A DNA stretch of 64,000 bases from Leptura quadrifasciata (Eukaryota; Arthropoda; Insecta; Coleoptera; Cerambycidae): contig OY776679.1 in NCBI GenBank assembly GCA_963675555.1, forward strand, positions 99,732,912-99,796,911, given 5' to 3'. The notes beneath the pieces were generated by a model, which worked only from the letters and a program-made list of their open reading frames with translations, was not told where the DNA came from and searched no databases. Below are positions 47,532-57,489 of this stretch, piece by piece. Numbering within the stretch: the stretch's first letter is position 1; each line of letters starts with the position of its first letter. The position numbers and the translations under genes were made by a program.

Positions 47532-48021
47532 CAGGGTGTTCCATTTGACCTAAACAAGTTTTCGCGGTTTGAATTTGACAAAATGTAACGCGAAATATGG
47601 AACACTTGGTATGATATTATTGAATTTATTTCAGTTGTAGAACGTAGTTCTCCTTGTGTTCTTTTTATGTGATAAGAAGCAAATGAGGATCTTTTACACG
47701 AAGAACGTTATAACGGTTCTTGCAATACGTTGCACCTGTAAATTTTCTATAAAATGTCAAATATCTCTGAAACGGCTAGGTTTAGGTATAGGATATGCCA
47801 TATTTTAGTCTCAGAATTTTATGCTCTTCTTGAAAACCCTAAAATATATAGGGTGTTCCATTTGAAATAAGCAAGTTGGTATCGACTTCCAGTATAAACG
47901 GAAGTGCCAGCTGCTTGTAATTATTTTAGTTGGATTGGCCACACCGACATTAGTAATTATCTAAATTTTCTGATGGGTACTCTTCTCTATATCGATCGAT
48001 TCAGTTCCCGGTGAGACACCC
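47532..48021. repeat. Module B repeat, copy 2
   Basis: cagggtgttccatttgacct ... ggtgagacaccct. About 90% like 1112-1604 by eye; same order and orientation relative to module A as copy 1. Confidence 0.75.
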
Positions 48022-49109
48022 TATATATTTAATCAACATAACACGAAGAATCTACCCTTTGACCAACATTACCTTGCACCTGAAAACTTGCAAGTCTTGT
48101 TAAAGATAGGGGGTTGTTCTACAAAGACAAGCCTGCAACAATATTTGCAAATTGTTATTACGAGAGAAAGGTGATTCTTACAATACGTATCCTCAACAGT
48201 TTCCAAAGTGAGATAGATGGCTTGAAAGATTAGTTAATTAATAAGTTATGTAGAATCCTTTCAATTCCTCCTAAAAACTCCTACAATGGTATAATGATTG
48301 TAAAATAATGACCTGCTATTTATTCATACTCGTAAAATAATATTGTGCTAAATTACCTAGCCTTGGTCATAATAAACGAATTTGTTAGGCAATGATTTTA
48401 ATTAAAATAATGTGTTAGTTAATACATCGAATTTAAAATTCTTTATACTTTCGAATGTTTAAGTGGTTTCTTTTTCTCGCGGTTTCTGAACTATAAATAG
48501 TAGTAACAAAAATTATAGAAATGTTCTTAGAGTAGAGTATCTTTTATTGATATATTTTAGTAATTTAAAATTAGAAAGCATTTTTTGTGGTTGATAAAAA
48601 TGACGAATGAGACAAATTGTCCATTTCACTGCATCCTGCTTCCTATGTTGAGAATTCTCAGCTAAGCACTATCTTGAACCAATTTATGGAGAGTCCCAAT
48701 ACTTTTATCAATCTGTTTTTGTTCTCAGCAGTAAGCCTTTTATTTCTTTATGATTCTAATATGGAAACAAGATCTAAGAGGTTAATTATTGCAACTTTAA
48801 GCTAATATATCAATTTCTTTCAATTGTTCCATATTTTCCTTCGAAATTAAAAGTTTGCAAATTTTTTAATTGGAAGTCTTTTATCGTACTGTTAAACCAT
48901 ATTTTGCTTTCATTCTAGGCAAAAAGCCAAAGAGCAACATTAATTTGTTTATAAAGGAGAAATAGGGAATTGAAAATAAAATAATGTTTTTGTTAAAATA
49001 ATTGTTTTTATTATTATCTAAAAATATATGTGAAACATACAATTTAAGACCAAAAAAGTTTATCTACTGTTAAATCCCCATATAGGATAAATAGTAAGAG
49101 AAAGAAATT
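48022..49109. other. AT-rich spacer, nothing recognised
   Basis: No gene or repeat that I can support. Confidence 0.45.
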
Positions 49110-49116
49110 GCGGTTG

Positions 49117-49160
49117 TCTGAACGACGTTTCGGCAAAATCTCATCTGCCATCTTCAGGTT
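49117..49160 (-). ncRNA. Hammerhead-like motif, left end of Penelope-like element
   Basis: Minus strand: ctgaaga-t-ggcag...ttgcc-gaaa-cgtc. Core letters agree with CTGANGA and GAAA, with one extra T before stem II and one G-U pair. Stem I is weak, so activity is doubtful. Confidence 0.5.
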
Positions 49161-49204
49161 CTCACTGAAAGCTGCCTACTGCTGCTCCTCGTTGCTCGAA
49201 CTGA

Positions 49205-49933
49205 ACTGCAGCATTTAAAACAGACCGAAAAATCAGTGCAGTCCTCCGTAATCCAAAATCAAAAACTACCCTAGAAAACCAAGGAGTATACGAAATCCCG
49301 TGCCAAGATTGCAATAAATCATACATAGGACAGACAAATAGACGTATTAGTATAAGAAAGGAAGAACATATGAATGCAGTACGAAAAGAGGAGAAAGCAT
49401 CGTCCCTAGCACAGCATATAAAATCCACAGGACCCAAAATAGACTTCGACAACACCAGAACAGTAGCTAATATCGAGCATTACAGGTCCAGGATTACCAG
49501 AGAGGTCATAGAGATTGAAAAAGACCACAAAATCTTAATAAACGAAATGATACACAGAGATTACCCAGTTCTTGGAAGCCCCGTTCTTGTAGGAAGATGC
49601 GTAACAGAAAACACACGACGATCCACCGTGGATGAACCAATCACGAGGAGGTACGTTCAAGCATTGACAAATAGTGAAGAAACTCAGCAACCTGCCCGAA
49701 ATGGATCTATCACGAGGAGTCAGAGCCGAGCGCTGGCCAATCTGAGGGAACCTCGGCATTCTACGGCAACGATTGGACACGAGGATGCCCAACCACCAAC
49801 CAGAAGTCACGTGGAGCGTGACGTTTCAGCGAGGCCACTTGTCTGGTTGGCTCAGCTGCCCGCTACGCGTCCCACAAGTAGTAGGGGACCAGTGACACGT
49901 AGCCAGTCGCGCCCTAGACCACAGCCTATATAA
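49205..49933 (+). CDS. GIY-YIG endonuclease end of a Penelope-like ORF (partial)
   Basis: Open from 49205 (after a stop at 49202) to 49933; the first ATG is 49370. The translation has LRNPKS, then GVYEIPCQDCNKSYIGQTNR (about 49280), matching the GIY-YIG nuclease core (G-x-Y ... Y-I-G-Q-T) with the C-x2-C typical of Penelope-like elements. HMNAVRKEEKASSLAQHI (about 49370) and the catalytic Glu region (VIEIEKDH) follow. The C-terminal ~100 residues contain three ITRSQSRA-like repeats of unknown role. In intact elements this domain nicks target DNA for the upstream RT, which is absent here. Confidence 0.88.
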   Translation, partial: TAAFKTDRKISAVLRNPKSKTTLENQGVYEIPCQDCNKSYIGQTNRRISIRKEEHMNAVRKEEKASSLAQHIKSTGPKIDFDNTRTVANIEHYRSRITREVIEIEKDHKILINEMIHRDYPVLGSPVLVGRCVTENTRRSTVDEPITRRYVQALTNSEETQQPARNGSITRSQSRALANLREPRHSTATIGHEDAQPPTRSHVERDVSARPLVWLAQLPATRPTSSRGPVTRSQSRPRPQPI

Positions 49934-50002
49934 GGAGCCGCACAACGCGGAGAACGTCAGTTCAGTTCGAACAACGAGGCGCAGCAGTAGGCAGCTTTCA
50001 GT

Positions 50003-50050
50003 GAGAACCTGAAGATGGCAGATGAGATTCTGCCGAAACGTCGCTCATAC
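50003..50050 (+). ncRNA. Hammerhead-like motif, right end of Penelope-like element
   Basis: ctgaaga (50009-50015), extra t, stem II ggcag/ctgcc (50017-50021, 50030-50034), gaaa (50035-50038), cgtc with a predicted cut after 50042. Stem I is weak and bulged. Confidence 0.55.
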
Positions 50051-50109
50051 AACCGTGACTCCTGGAGGAGTCGACCGTCGACGCAGGCTCCTCTATAAAA
50101 TACTTATTT

Positions 50110-50149
50110 ATTTATATATATACATGTATATATATATATATATATATAT
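50110..50149. repeat. (AT)n microsatellite left of the 383 bp ribozyme repeat
   Basis: AT-repeat tract; a matching tract (50971-51018) lies on the other side. Confidence 0.9.
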
Positions 50150-50420
50150 GGTGTACCGGTGAGAGGTAAGTGAATACCCTCATGTGGTCAAATGCTACTA
50201 TACACCAGACATCATAGATGTCTCCATGGTGTATAGCGACTTGCTATTTTGCAAGTACCGAGAGCGGTGACCTTTAGCCCTTGGTGGACTTAACCCATAT
50301 ACTGTTATTATACATGATTTGCAGGAAACAACTACTCAGCGGGCAAATACCCCGACCTGCATTGAATTATACCTTACAAATCATGAAAGATTGGTAGCCA
50401 ATGTCATTTGTCAATTCCCC

Positions 50421-50475
50421 GACCAGACATAGACCGGTTTCGAACTTATTAGTTCTCATCAGTATGCCATAGGTC
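50421..50475 (-). ncRNA. Type I hammerhead ribozyme, 383 bp family, minus copy
   Basis: Minus strand: core CTGATGA (50462-50456), stem II GAACT/AGTTC, GAAA (50441-50438), stem III CCGG, cleavage after C at 50432. Stem I CATA/TATG plus GACC/GGTC around an internal loop. Same sequence as the plus copy at 50798. Confidence 0.85.
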
Positions 50476-50797
50476 ATGGAACAGACAAATGACAGTGGCC
50501 AACCTGTTAGTTTTATACAAACTTAAGTAAATGGTGTACCGGTGAGAGGTAAGTGAATACCCTCATGTGGTCAAATGCTACTATACACCAGACATCATAG
50601 ATGTCTCCATGGTGTATAGCGACTTGCTATTTTGCAAGTACCGAGAGCGGTGACCTTACACCATGGAAACATCTATGATGTCTGGTGTATAGTAGCATTT
50701 GACCACATGAGGGTATTCACTTACCTCTCACCGGTACACCATTTACTTAAGTTTGTATAAAACTAACAGGTTGGCCACTGTCATTTGTCTGTTCCAT

Positions 50798-50852
50798 GAC
50801 CTATGGCATACTGATGAGAACTAATAAGTTCGAAACCGGTCTATGTCTGGTC
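50798..50852 (+). ncRNA. Type I hammerhead ribozyme, 383 bp family, plus copy
   Basis: Self-cleaving RNA motif. Core CTGATGA (50811-50817), stem II GAACT/AGTTC with loop AATA (50818-50831), GAAA (50832-50835), self-complementary CCGG as stem III, TC with the predicted cut after 50841. Stem I pairs CATA (50807-50810) with TATG (50842-50845), then an internal loop, then GACC (50798-50801) with GGTC (50849-50852). All conserved core bases are present. The tiny stem III implies action as a dimer. Confidence 0.87.
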
Positions 50853-50966
50853 GGGGAATTGACAAATGACATTGGCTACCAATCTTTCATGATTTGTAAG
50901 GTATAATTCAATGCAGGTCGGGGTATTTGCCCGCTGAGTAGTTGTTTCCTGCAAATCATGTATAAT

Positions 50967-50970
<4 letters not shown>

Positions 50971-51021
<51 letters not shown>

Positions 51022-51686
51022 TTTTTCCGGAAAACTAAAGGGAAAATTGCAAATCTAATACAATGGTCATATGGAAAATGCGATTTCAAACACTTTTTAT
51101 TCTAGTATTTTTTTTAATGCTTATTTTATGAGATATTTGCATTTCTTGCTAAAAATATATATATGTATATATAAGAACATGTTGCGACATGTTTGGATTT
51201 TTTTAGTATGTTTCCCGTGATCAGAGCATGTTTTTATATAAAGGGTCCAAATATCTAAAAACTATCCAAAATTTTCTCATTTGGCCGAAATTTTGAGCTC
51301 CGTTTACTGTACTAAAACAGTCTAATTTTCAAATTTATACATATTTGATTTACTCGACTGTAATATTAATTACTATTGTACCACAGATTAAATTTAACCG
51401 TAACATTCAAATATTTATTCTGATTTACTTTTTTTATTCTGCGAAAAATTGTATTAACGATAGTTTTTGTATATTTTGGTAATGCACATTAGAATTTATA
51501 GTTCTTTTTTCAATAGCCCATGACCTTCAAACATTGATCGAGCGTTTAATTTGATTTGACACGCACGGCATATACTATGCACAAATTACCTGCAAATGCT
51601 AGGTATGTAAAACATTCAGCCATGCTAATTATTACGGGAAAAGACGACGTACTTCCTAGGTTAAAAGCTGTTATTTTTCCTTAAAT
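50971..51686. other. (AT)n tract and AT-rich spacer
   Basis: (AT)n to 51018, then nothing recognised. Confidence 0.5.
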
Positions 51687-51689
51687 ATA

Positions 51690-51802
51690 TAGAGTGTACA
51701 AGTTTTAAATAGAGTCATCATCAACTTTTCAGGTCCAAGCTGAAAAGTTCTTGTGATCATTCGCTTTGAAATACTTGTATTTTCTTCTTGTTTACCCTGT
51801 AT
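51690..51802. mobile_element. ~112 bp MITE
   Basis: atagagtgtacaag on the left and cttgtttaccctgtat on the right are inverted ends next to TA. An internal hairpin aacttttcagg/ctgaaaagtt lies near 51735-51750. Confidence 0.55.
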
Positions 51803-52236
51803 ATTTTTCTCTTAAAGTTTTCTGGTACCATACTAGACACTAGCGTCAACAACTGCATTACTAATATTATTTTTCTTCATATAGTTTTTTAGATATAGCG
51901 ATAATAGAGAGGTTGGAAGTGAAAAAGAAAAAAAAAGCGAAAAATACTGTGGGATAAACACCAATTTAAGTCATTCGGTAATGAAAAACTCACATAAAAC
52001 TCACATTGCACGTCATCTTTGAAATTATATTTGCTAATAGGAATTTATTTACAATTACTTTCTTTAAATTGGCAGAAGCTTTCATATAATATAAGAATAA
52101 GTAAAAGTATTTGCATTACATACATAAAAATTAGCAAGTACTTATGTCAGATTAGGACGTTAATGTGAACTAAATATTCAGGCCAGTTTTTACTTTAACG
52201 TATGCAGAGGTCAACTTAAGTTCACAGTTCAGTTTT
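51803..52236. other. AT-rich spacer, nothing recognised
   Basis: No supported feature. Confidence 0.45.
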
Positions 52237-53060
52237 GCAATTTCGAAGAGATCCACATATTGTTTATTGAAATAATTAAATTGATATTATAAGTGGAAAA
52301 AGCCGCGGTCTTTTTAAGTCTTATCTGACCGATAAGATGCAAAATGTAAAAATAAATAATATGTATAGTAAAATACAGTAGCATAGTATGGAGTGCCACA
52401 GGGTACTGTGACCGGTCCAGTTCTCTTCAACATATGAATAAATGATCTACTAATCCTCAATATTTCGGGTGATATCGCTTCGCAATTTCGAAGAGATACA
52501 CATATTGTTTATTGAAATAATTAAATTGATATTATAAGCGGAAAAAGCCGTGATCTTTTTTAGTCTTATCTGATTGATACGATGTAAAATGTTGAAATAA
52601 ATAAAATGTATAGTAAAATGACAGCAGCTCAGTATGGAGTGCCACAGGGTACTGTGATCGGTCCAGTCCTCTTCAACATATGAATAAATGATCTACTGAT
52701 CCTCAATATTTCTGGTGATATCGCTTGTTTTACCTAGGCTATCTTCTGCGCTCTCAAACCAATGGAAGATGTTATACAGTCAACAGAAAAGAATTTCAAA
52801 AATACTATATTGTAATGACTCGCGCCCTCTAACTCTAAATGTAGCTAAAAGTGGCTGCATTTTGCTACGAGCACTACATCACTGCAAAATTTAAGGTGAC
52901 CCAAAATAGAATTAGGTAACTCCATGTTCGAAATTCTCCATAAAATAGAATTAAATATTTAGGACTACATATAGTCAGACCTAAAATGGGAATTACGCAT
53001 AAACAACGTATTTGTTGTTTGTTATGTAAATTTAAGCAAGATCTATAAATAAAAAAAAAT
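52237..53060 (+). pseudogene. LINE RT fragment with an internal ~244 bp tandem duplication
   Basis: The block 52237-52480 recurs at 52481-52726 with ~90% identity by eye. Each holds YGVPQGTV-GPVLFNI, a stop, then INDLLILNISGDIA, RT block 4-5 of a jockey/R1-like LINE. After the second copy the frame goes on (about 52770-53000) with decayed palm and thumb sequence (NFKNTIL, LKWELRINN). Full of stops. Confidence 0.72.
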
Positions 53061-53399
53061 TAATGACAATATTTTGCCTTAGTGGAGAACCACCTTAGGT
53101 TCTTAGGTTTTGCTTGAATTAAGGGACATAGGAAAAATCGCCCTACTTCATGTCTCGATTTTTCCATTCCCTTAATTCTCGTATAATTTTCATGGCAATG
53201 CAAGTTTTTGTCCAAAAAGAATTTATCCGGTAAAAAATCGACCTCTTGTGTATTAATACGGGAAAAAATATATATCTACATTGACAATTTTTAAGTGCAA
53301 AGCACGTGGAATATAAATTTCCTAGATAAAAGTCGGAAAATATGTTAGATATATGTCAGTTTTCGCCTTGTTTGTTTATTTAATGCAATGCCCATTCAC
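53061..53399. other. Spacer with a hairpin
   Basis: attaagggacataggaaaaatcg (53117) is followed by its near reverse complement cgatttttccattcccttaatt (53157), forming a ~20 bp stem. Confidence 0.45.
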
Positions 53400-53900
53400 T
53401 TATTGTTGCATTTTTGTTTCAAGTTTTGGCAAATTTATGACTAAATGGATGGATAGGAATTTAATTGCAAATAGTGGTGACTTAAACTCACAAGTTGAAA
53501 TACTCAATAATAATATTTTAGATCTTTTTGATACGACATACAAATAGGTCGAAATCATACATAACCTATAATTTAAAAATAAAAAATATCTTAAAACTAA
53601 ATCACCAACTGACAAAAATTACTATATAGATTTAAAGAATTATGTAAATCTGGCTATAAAAAGGGAAAAAATTGCATATATGGAATGGAGTATAGAAAAT
53701 CAAAAAATAACCAAAAGAATTTGTGACAAAATCTGAGATCATGGGGAGTACATAATCCGTGTATAAAAAATATTGTTGGTATACCGGACGAGTTAAAAGA
53801 TCCTGATCTAATTAATAATTATTTTGTAAATATAGATGGGAGAGTCTAATATCGAATATGATTATTTAAATTATTTTAACATTAATAACAGTGACTCTTC
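53400..53900 (+). pseudogene. LINE ORF2 endonuclease-RT linker fragment
   Basis: Plus strand: LNSQVEILNNNILDLFDTTY (about 53483), DLKNYVNLAIKREKIAYMEW (about 53630), WRSWGVHNP, IVGIPDELKDPDLINNYFVN (about 53773). This is the conserved linker of jockey-type LINEs. The frame stops where module A begins at 53905. Confidence 0.7.
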
Positions 53901-53904
53901 AACG

Positions 53905-54190
53905 CCCTGTATTTTTACGTCAAGTTGTGTAAAATTGAATTCCTTTTTTCTGATATTAGCATTGTGGGGGTTAAAGTTACAACTTTTTGAAATATTTGCA
54001 ATTTTATTAGAAATTCATGAATTGTTGTAATCATTTCATCAAAATAGTCATGATTAGAAACAATCAGTCATTATCTTATGTCAAAAAATGCCAGCACGTT
54101 TAAATTATACTAACGAAAACTTTTTAAATTTGTTTATTATTTATGGAGAATGTGATAAAGTAATATAAAGAACTTGCAGCACATTTGCTC
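53905..54190 (+). pseudogene. Transposase N-terminus and element end (module A copy 3, inverted)
   Basis: Starts ccctgtatttttacgtcaag, the reverse complement of 1085-1112. ATG at 54088 followed by PARLNYTNENFLNLFIIYGE, then truncated near 54190. Orientation relative to module B is opposite to copies 1 and 2. Confidence 0.78.
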
Positions 54191-54198
54191 CTCTACTA

Positions 54199-54678
54199 CA
54201 GGGTGTTCCATTTGATCTAAACAAGTTTTCGCGGTTTGAATTTGACAAAATGTAACGCAAAAAATGGAACATTGGTATGACATTATTGAATTTATTTCAG
54301 TTGTTGAACGTAGTTCTCCTTGTGTTCTCTTTATGTGACAAGAAGCAAATGAGGATCTTTTATACGAAGAAAGTTATAACGGTTCTTGCAAACCGTTGCA
54401 CCTATCAAATTTTCTATAAAATGTTACCTAGGTTTAGGTATAGGGTATGCTACATGTTTTGACTTTTATGCTCTTTTGGTAAATCCTAAAATATATAGGG
54501 TGTTCTATTTGAAATAAGCAAGTTGGTATCGACTTCCGGTATAAGAGGAAGTGCCAGCTGCTTGTAATTATTTTAGTTGGATTGGTCACATCGATATTAG
54601 TAATTACTTAAACTTTCAAAATTTTCTGATGCGTACTTTTCTCTATATCGATCGATTCAGTTCCCAGTGAGACACCCT
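54199..54678. repeat. Module B repeat, copy 3
   Basis: cagggtgttccatttgatct ... gtgagacaccct, ~88% like the other two copies by eye. Confidence 0.75.
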
Positions 54679-54689
54679 TTATTGTACTG

Positions 54690-54888
54690 TCTATGATATT
54701 ACTTGTAAATTATTATCTCTATTGTCATATATATATACTATTTTTTATTATTACGTGTATTTTCTCTATCCTTTACGAGGGTGGGCTGAAAATCAACTAT
54801 ATTGAGCTCACTACCATTTGTGTAATTTATTGTATTATACTTTACAAAATAAATTTATTTATTATTATTATTGTTATTAAAACTACAT
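54690..54888 (+). repeat. LINE 3' end with (ATT)n tail
   Basis: atcctttacgagggtgggctgaaaatcaac, then ttacaaaataaatttatttattattattatt. This is the 3' terminal style of CR1/I/jockey-like LINEs; possibly the end of the LINE whose linker lies at 53400-53900. Confidence 0.5.
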
Positions 54889-55493
54889 TATATGATGCAT
54901 TTCTTTGACAATTGCAATTTATTCCAAGACCCGTGTCACCGATAACACACTGTGCTTCCACCAAAATCTTCAATAAGTGTCCAATAAAGCGACAATCGAA
55001 CGTGGTAGGCATATAAATTTCACTTATTTTCCAGTCAAAGTTGATTTGTGGACTTGTAGGTTAAAGAGATTATGTTGATGTTACACTCAGATCGGCTATG
55101 ATTAATTGCAATAAATACATTTTTGATATTGTCACGGAGACGTGTCCCCACTACCTTACAAATTTCAATTACAGGTAAGATCATTGAGGTGCAATATCAG
55201 TGGTGCGAGCCAGTAGTCATCGATGTGTGTCAGACCAAACACACCGATTTACAATGAACGGTGAAGTAAAGGTGGGTGATTTAAAAAGTGAATACTCTTG
55301 TGGTATTTTTTTGTGATGTAGTGAGTTCTCGTCAAAGGAGTAAATGCTTATTATTGTTTATATATTTTTATTGTTTTTTTTTTCAGTTAGTTACAATTTA
55401 AAGTGAAATTTTTAGGAAATACCTAACTATCAAATATTTTTTTTTGATAATTGCAAAACTGTTTCGAATACTGTGTTTTTAATTCCATTTTTT
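54889..55493. other. Spacer with one exon-like segment
   Basis: tatcagtggtgcgagcc (55195) has an initiator-like TCAGT; ATG 55254 opens six codons ending in AAG followed by gtgggt, a weak splice donor. Not enough to call a gene. Confidence 0.3.
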
Positions 55494-55678
55494 ACTGGGT
55501 GACACAAGAGACGTATAACACTTTCTAACATTGCTATTTAAGAATTTAATATTTTGAATATTGGAAGAGTTGTATATTATATAATTATCCTTGTTTTGAG
55601 CCTATCAAACATTTACTTCAACTTCCGGTTTAAGCGGAAGTGGTCCAAACTTTGTTATTTTAAATAGTAACCTGTATA
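55494..55678 (-). mobile_element. ~185 bp MITE-like element
   Basis: actgggtgacacaag at the left and taacctgtata at the right; carries the hairpin acttccggtttaagcggaagt (55620). End sequences and hairpin resemble 61103-61287 in reverse. Confidence 0.45.
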
Positions 55679-56204
55679 TATTTTTTGCTTATCGGATTCG
55701 TCTTTAAATTGTCTTTTCAACGATGTATCACAATATCACATTTGCTTTTAAAATGACAGTTAATAGCAATTTTATTGTATTACGTCTAGGTGGCCATGAT
55801 ATGAACCTTGGCAGATATTGATGCTTAATGTGCCGTATTATCCAAAGACCTCTGGTATGCAACTTTTGTCTCATATTCTTTTGGGCACAATCAGTAGCTG
55901 AGCAACCTAATAAGATTTTTCTTATTTTTTAAAAAATCTCTAAACAACCTACTATAAAAACCAAAATAGGAAACCCTATTGAGAAGATGCATATTTATAT
56001 TTTATTTTTGTCCAATAAAATTGCTGTGCCTATCCTATTTTTCTTTCTTCACTAAAATTTTTAGTATCGAAAATCATTACATAATAATGAACATTGTTCA
56101 AAAATATTTAATAGGCAGTCGGTGAATATAAAATAAAAGAAGGTTTTTAATAAATCAGAATTTCATCGATATCTCATGTGCGCGCTTGTCCTGGATTCTC
56201 TATC
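55679..56204. other. AT-rich spacer, nothing recognised
   Basis: No supported feature. Confidence 0.45.
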
Positions 56205-56215
56205 AAGTCATATGT

Positions 56216-56259
<44 letters not shown>

Positions 56260-56451
56260 GAGTTTGCGACTAAAAATATTATGTTTAATATTCCGCCCTC
56301 TAAAAGCACATTTGAACTATGCTAAGCCAAGTCAGGCTATTTATTTTTCGATTGCAACAGACACTGGACCGCTAGATGGCGCCTGCTGGCTGTTTTACAT
56401 GTCGCTATTGTAAAAATACCGGGATGTACTATAGTCAAAGGATTCTCATGT

Positions 56452-56529
56452 CGGTCGTCGCATACCTACCTTGCACTGACGAGAGCCAACAGCTCGAAAC
56501 TGCAGTCTGCAAGTGGTGTGTGACGACTG
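56452..56529 (+). ncRNA. Type I hammerhead ribozyme, 480 bp family, unit 1
   Basis: Self-cleaving motif. Core CTGACGA (56476-56482), stem II GAGC/GCTC with loop CAACA (56483-56495), GAAA (56496-56499), stem III CTGCAG (self-complementary), TC with the predicted cut after 56507. Stem I pairs CTTGCA (56470-56475) with TGCAAG (56508-56513). After an internal loop (10 and 8 nt) GTCGTC (56454-56459) pairs with GACGAC (56522-56527). Every conserved core position fits the hammerhead consensus. The internal loop opposite loop II could form the tertiary contact that speeds cleavage. In tandem transcripts it would release 480-nt units, which could be ligated into circles. Confidence 0.92.
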
Positions 56530-56931
56530 GCAAGGGAGCTCCTTTAAGTAGGATCAGTCTTTCGGCTGGTGTTTGTTGCAATCGAAGCATTAGCGTTTTG
56601 ATGGTAATATGCAATTATTACACTTAACGCGCCAGGCTTGTAACTTGTAATTCAGCGCTCGGCGGGGCACATAGCCCGGAGAGTAGCTGTTGGTTGCAGT
56701 CTGGTTAGGTTCCTTATAGTAAAATAAGGATTTATAGAGGAGTTTGCGACTAAAAATATTATGTTTAATATTCCGCCCTCTAAAAGCACATTTGAACTAT
56801 GCTAAGCCAAGTCAGGCTATTTATTTTTCGATTGCAACAGACACTGGACCGCTAGATGGCGCCTGCTGGCTGTTTTACATGTCGCTATTGTAAAAATACC
56901 GGGATGTACTATAGTCAAAGGATTCTCATGT

Positions 56932-57009
56932 CGGTCGTCGCATACCTACCTTGCACTGACGAGAGCCAACAGCTCGAAACTGCAGTCTGCAAGTGGTGTG
57001 TGACGACTG
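56932..57009 (+). ncRNA. Type I hammerhead ribozyme, 480 bp family, unit 2
   Basis: Same sequence as unit 1; core CTGACGA at 56956-56962, predicted cut after 56987. Confidence 0.92.
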
Positions 57010-57411
57010 GCAAGGGAGCTCCTTTAAGTAGGATCAGTCTTTCGGCTGGTGTTTGTTGCAATCGAAGCATTAGCGTTTTGATGGTAATATGCAATTATTA
57101 CACTTAACGCGCCAGGCTTGTAACTTGTAATTCAGCGCTCGGCGGGGCACATAGCCCGGAGAGTAGCTGTTGGTTGCAGTCTGGTTAGGTTCCTTATAGT
57201 AAAATAAGGATTTATAGAGGAGTTTGCGACTAAAAATATTATGTTTAATATTCCGCCCTCTAAAAGCACATTTGAACTATGCTAAGCCAAGTCAGGCTAT
57301 TTATTTTTCGATTGCAACAGACACTGGACCGCTAGATGGCGCCTGCTGGCTGTTTTACATGTCGCTATTGTAAAAATACCGGGATGTACTATAGTCAAAG
57401 GATTCTCATGT

Positions 57412-57489
57412 CGGTCGTCGCATACCTACCTTGCACTGACGAGAGCCAACAGCTCGAAACTGCAGTCTGCAAGTGGTGTGTGACGACTG
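57412..57489 (+). ncRNA. Type I hammerhead ribozyme, 480 bp family, unit 3
   Basis: Same sequence as unit 1; core CTGACGA at 57436-57442, predicted cut after 57467. Confidence 0.92.

Larger units (their letters stand above)
49110..50096 (+). mobile_element. 5'-truncated Penelope-like element with inverted ends
   Basis: A GIY-YIG endonuclease frame (49205-49933) is flanked by ~95 bp inverted sequences (49117-49210 and 49960-50058), each with a hammerhead-like motif. That is the layout of Penelope-like retroelements, whose terminal repeats can be partly inverted. The RT domain is missing. An (AT)n tract follows at 50110-50149. Confidence 0.82.
50150..50970. mobile_element. Hammerhead-bearing ~383 bp repeat, head-to-head dimer
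   Basis: One full unit (50150-50532) and a partial second copy (50533-50657) in tandem, followed by an inverted copy (50658-50970). Arms 50303-50615 and 50658-50970 are 313 bp each, with one mismatch seen. Each orientation carries a hammerhead ribozyme. No protein frame. Ends adjoin (AT)n on both sides, hiding any target duplication. Non-autonomous retrozyme-like element is the best fit. Confidence 0.82.
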
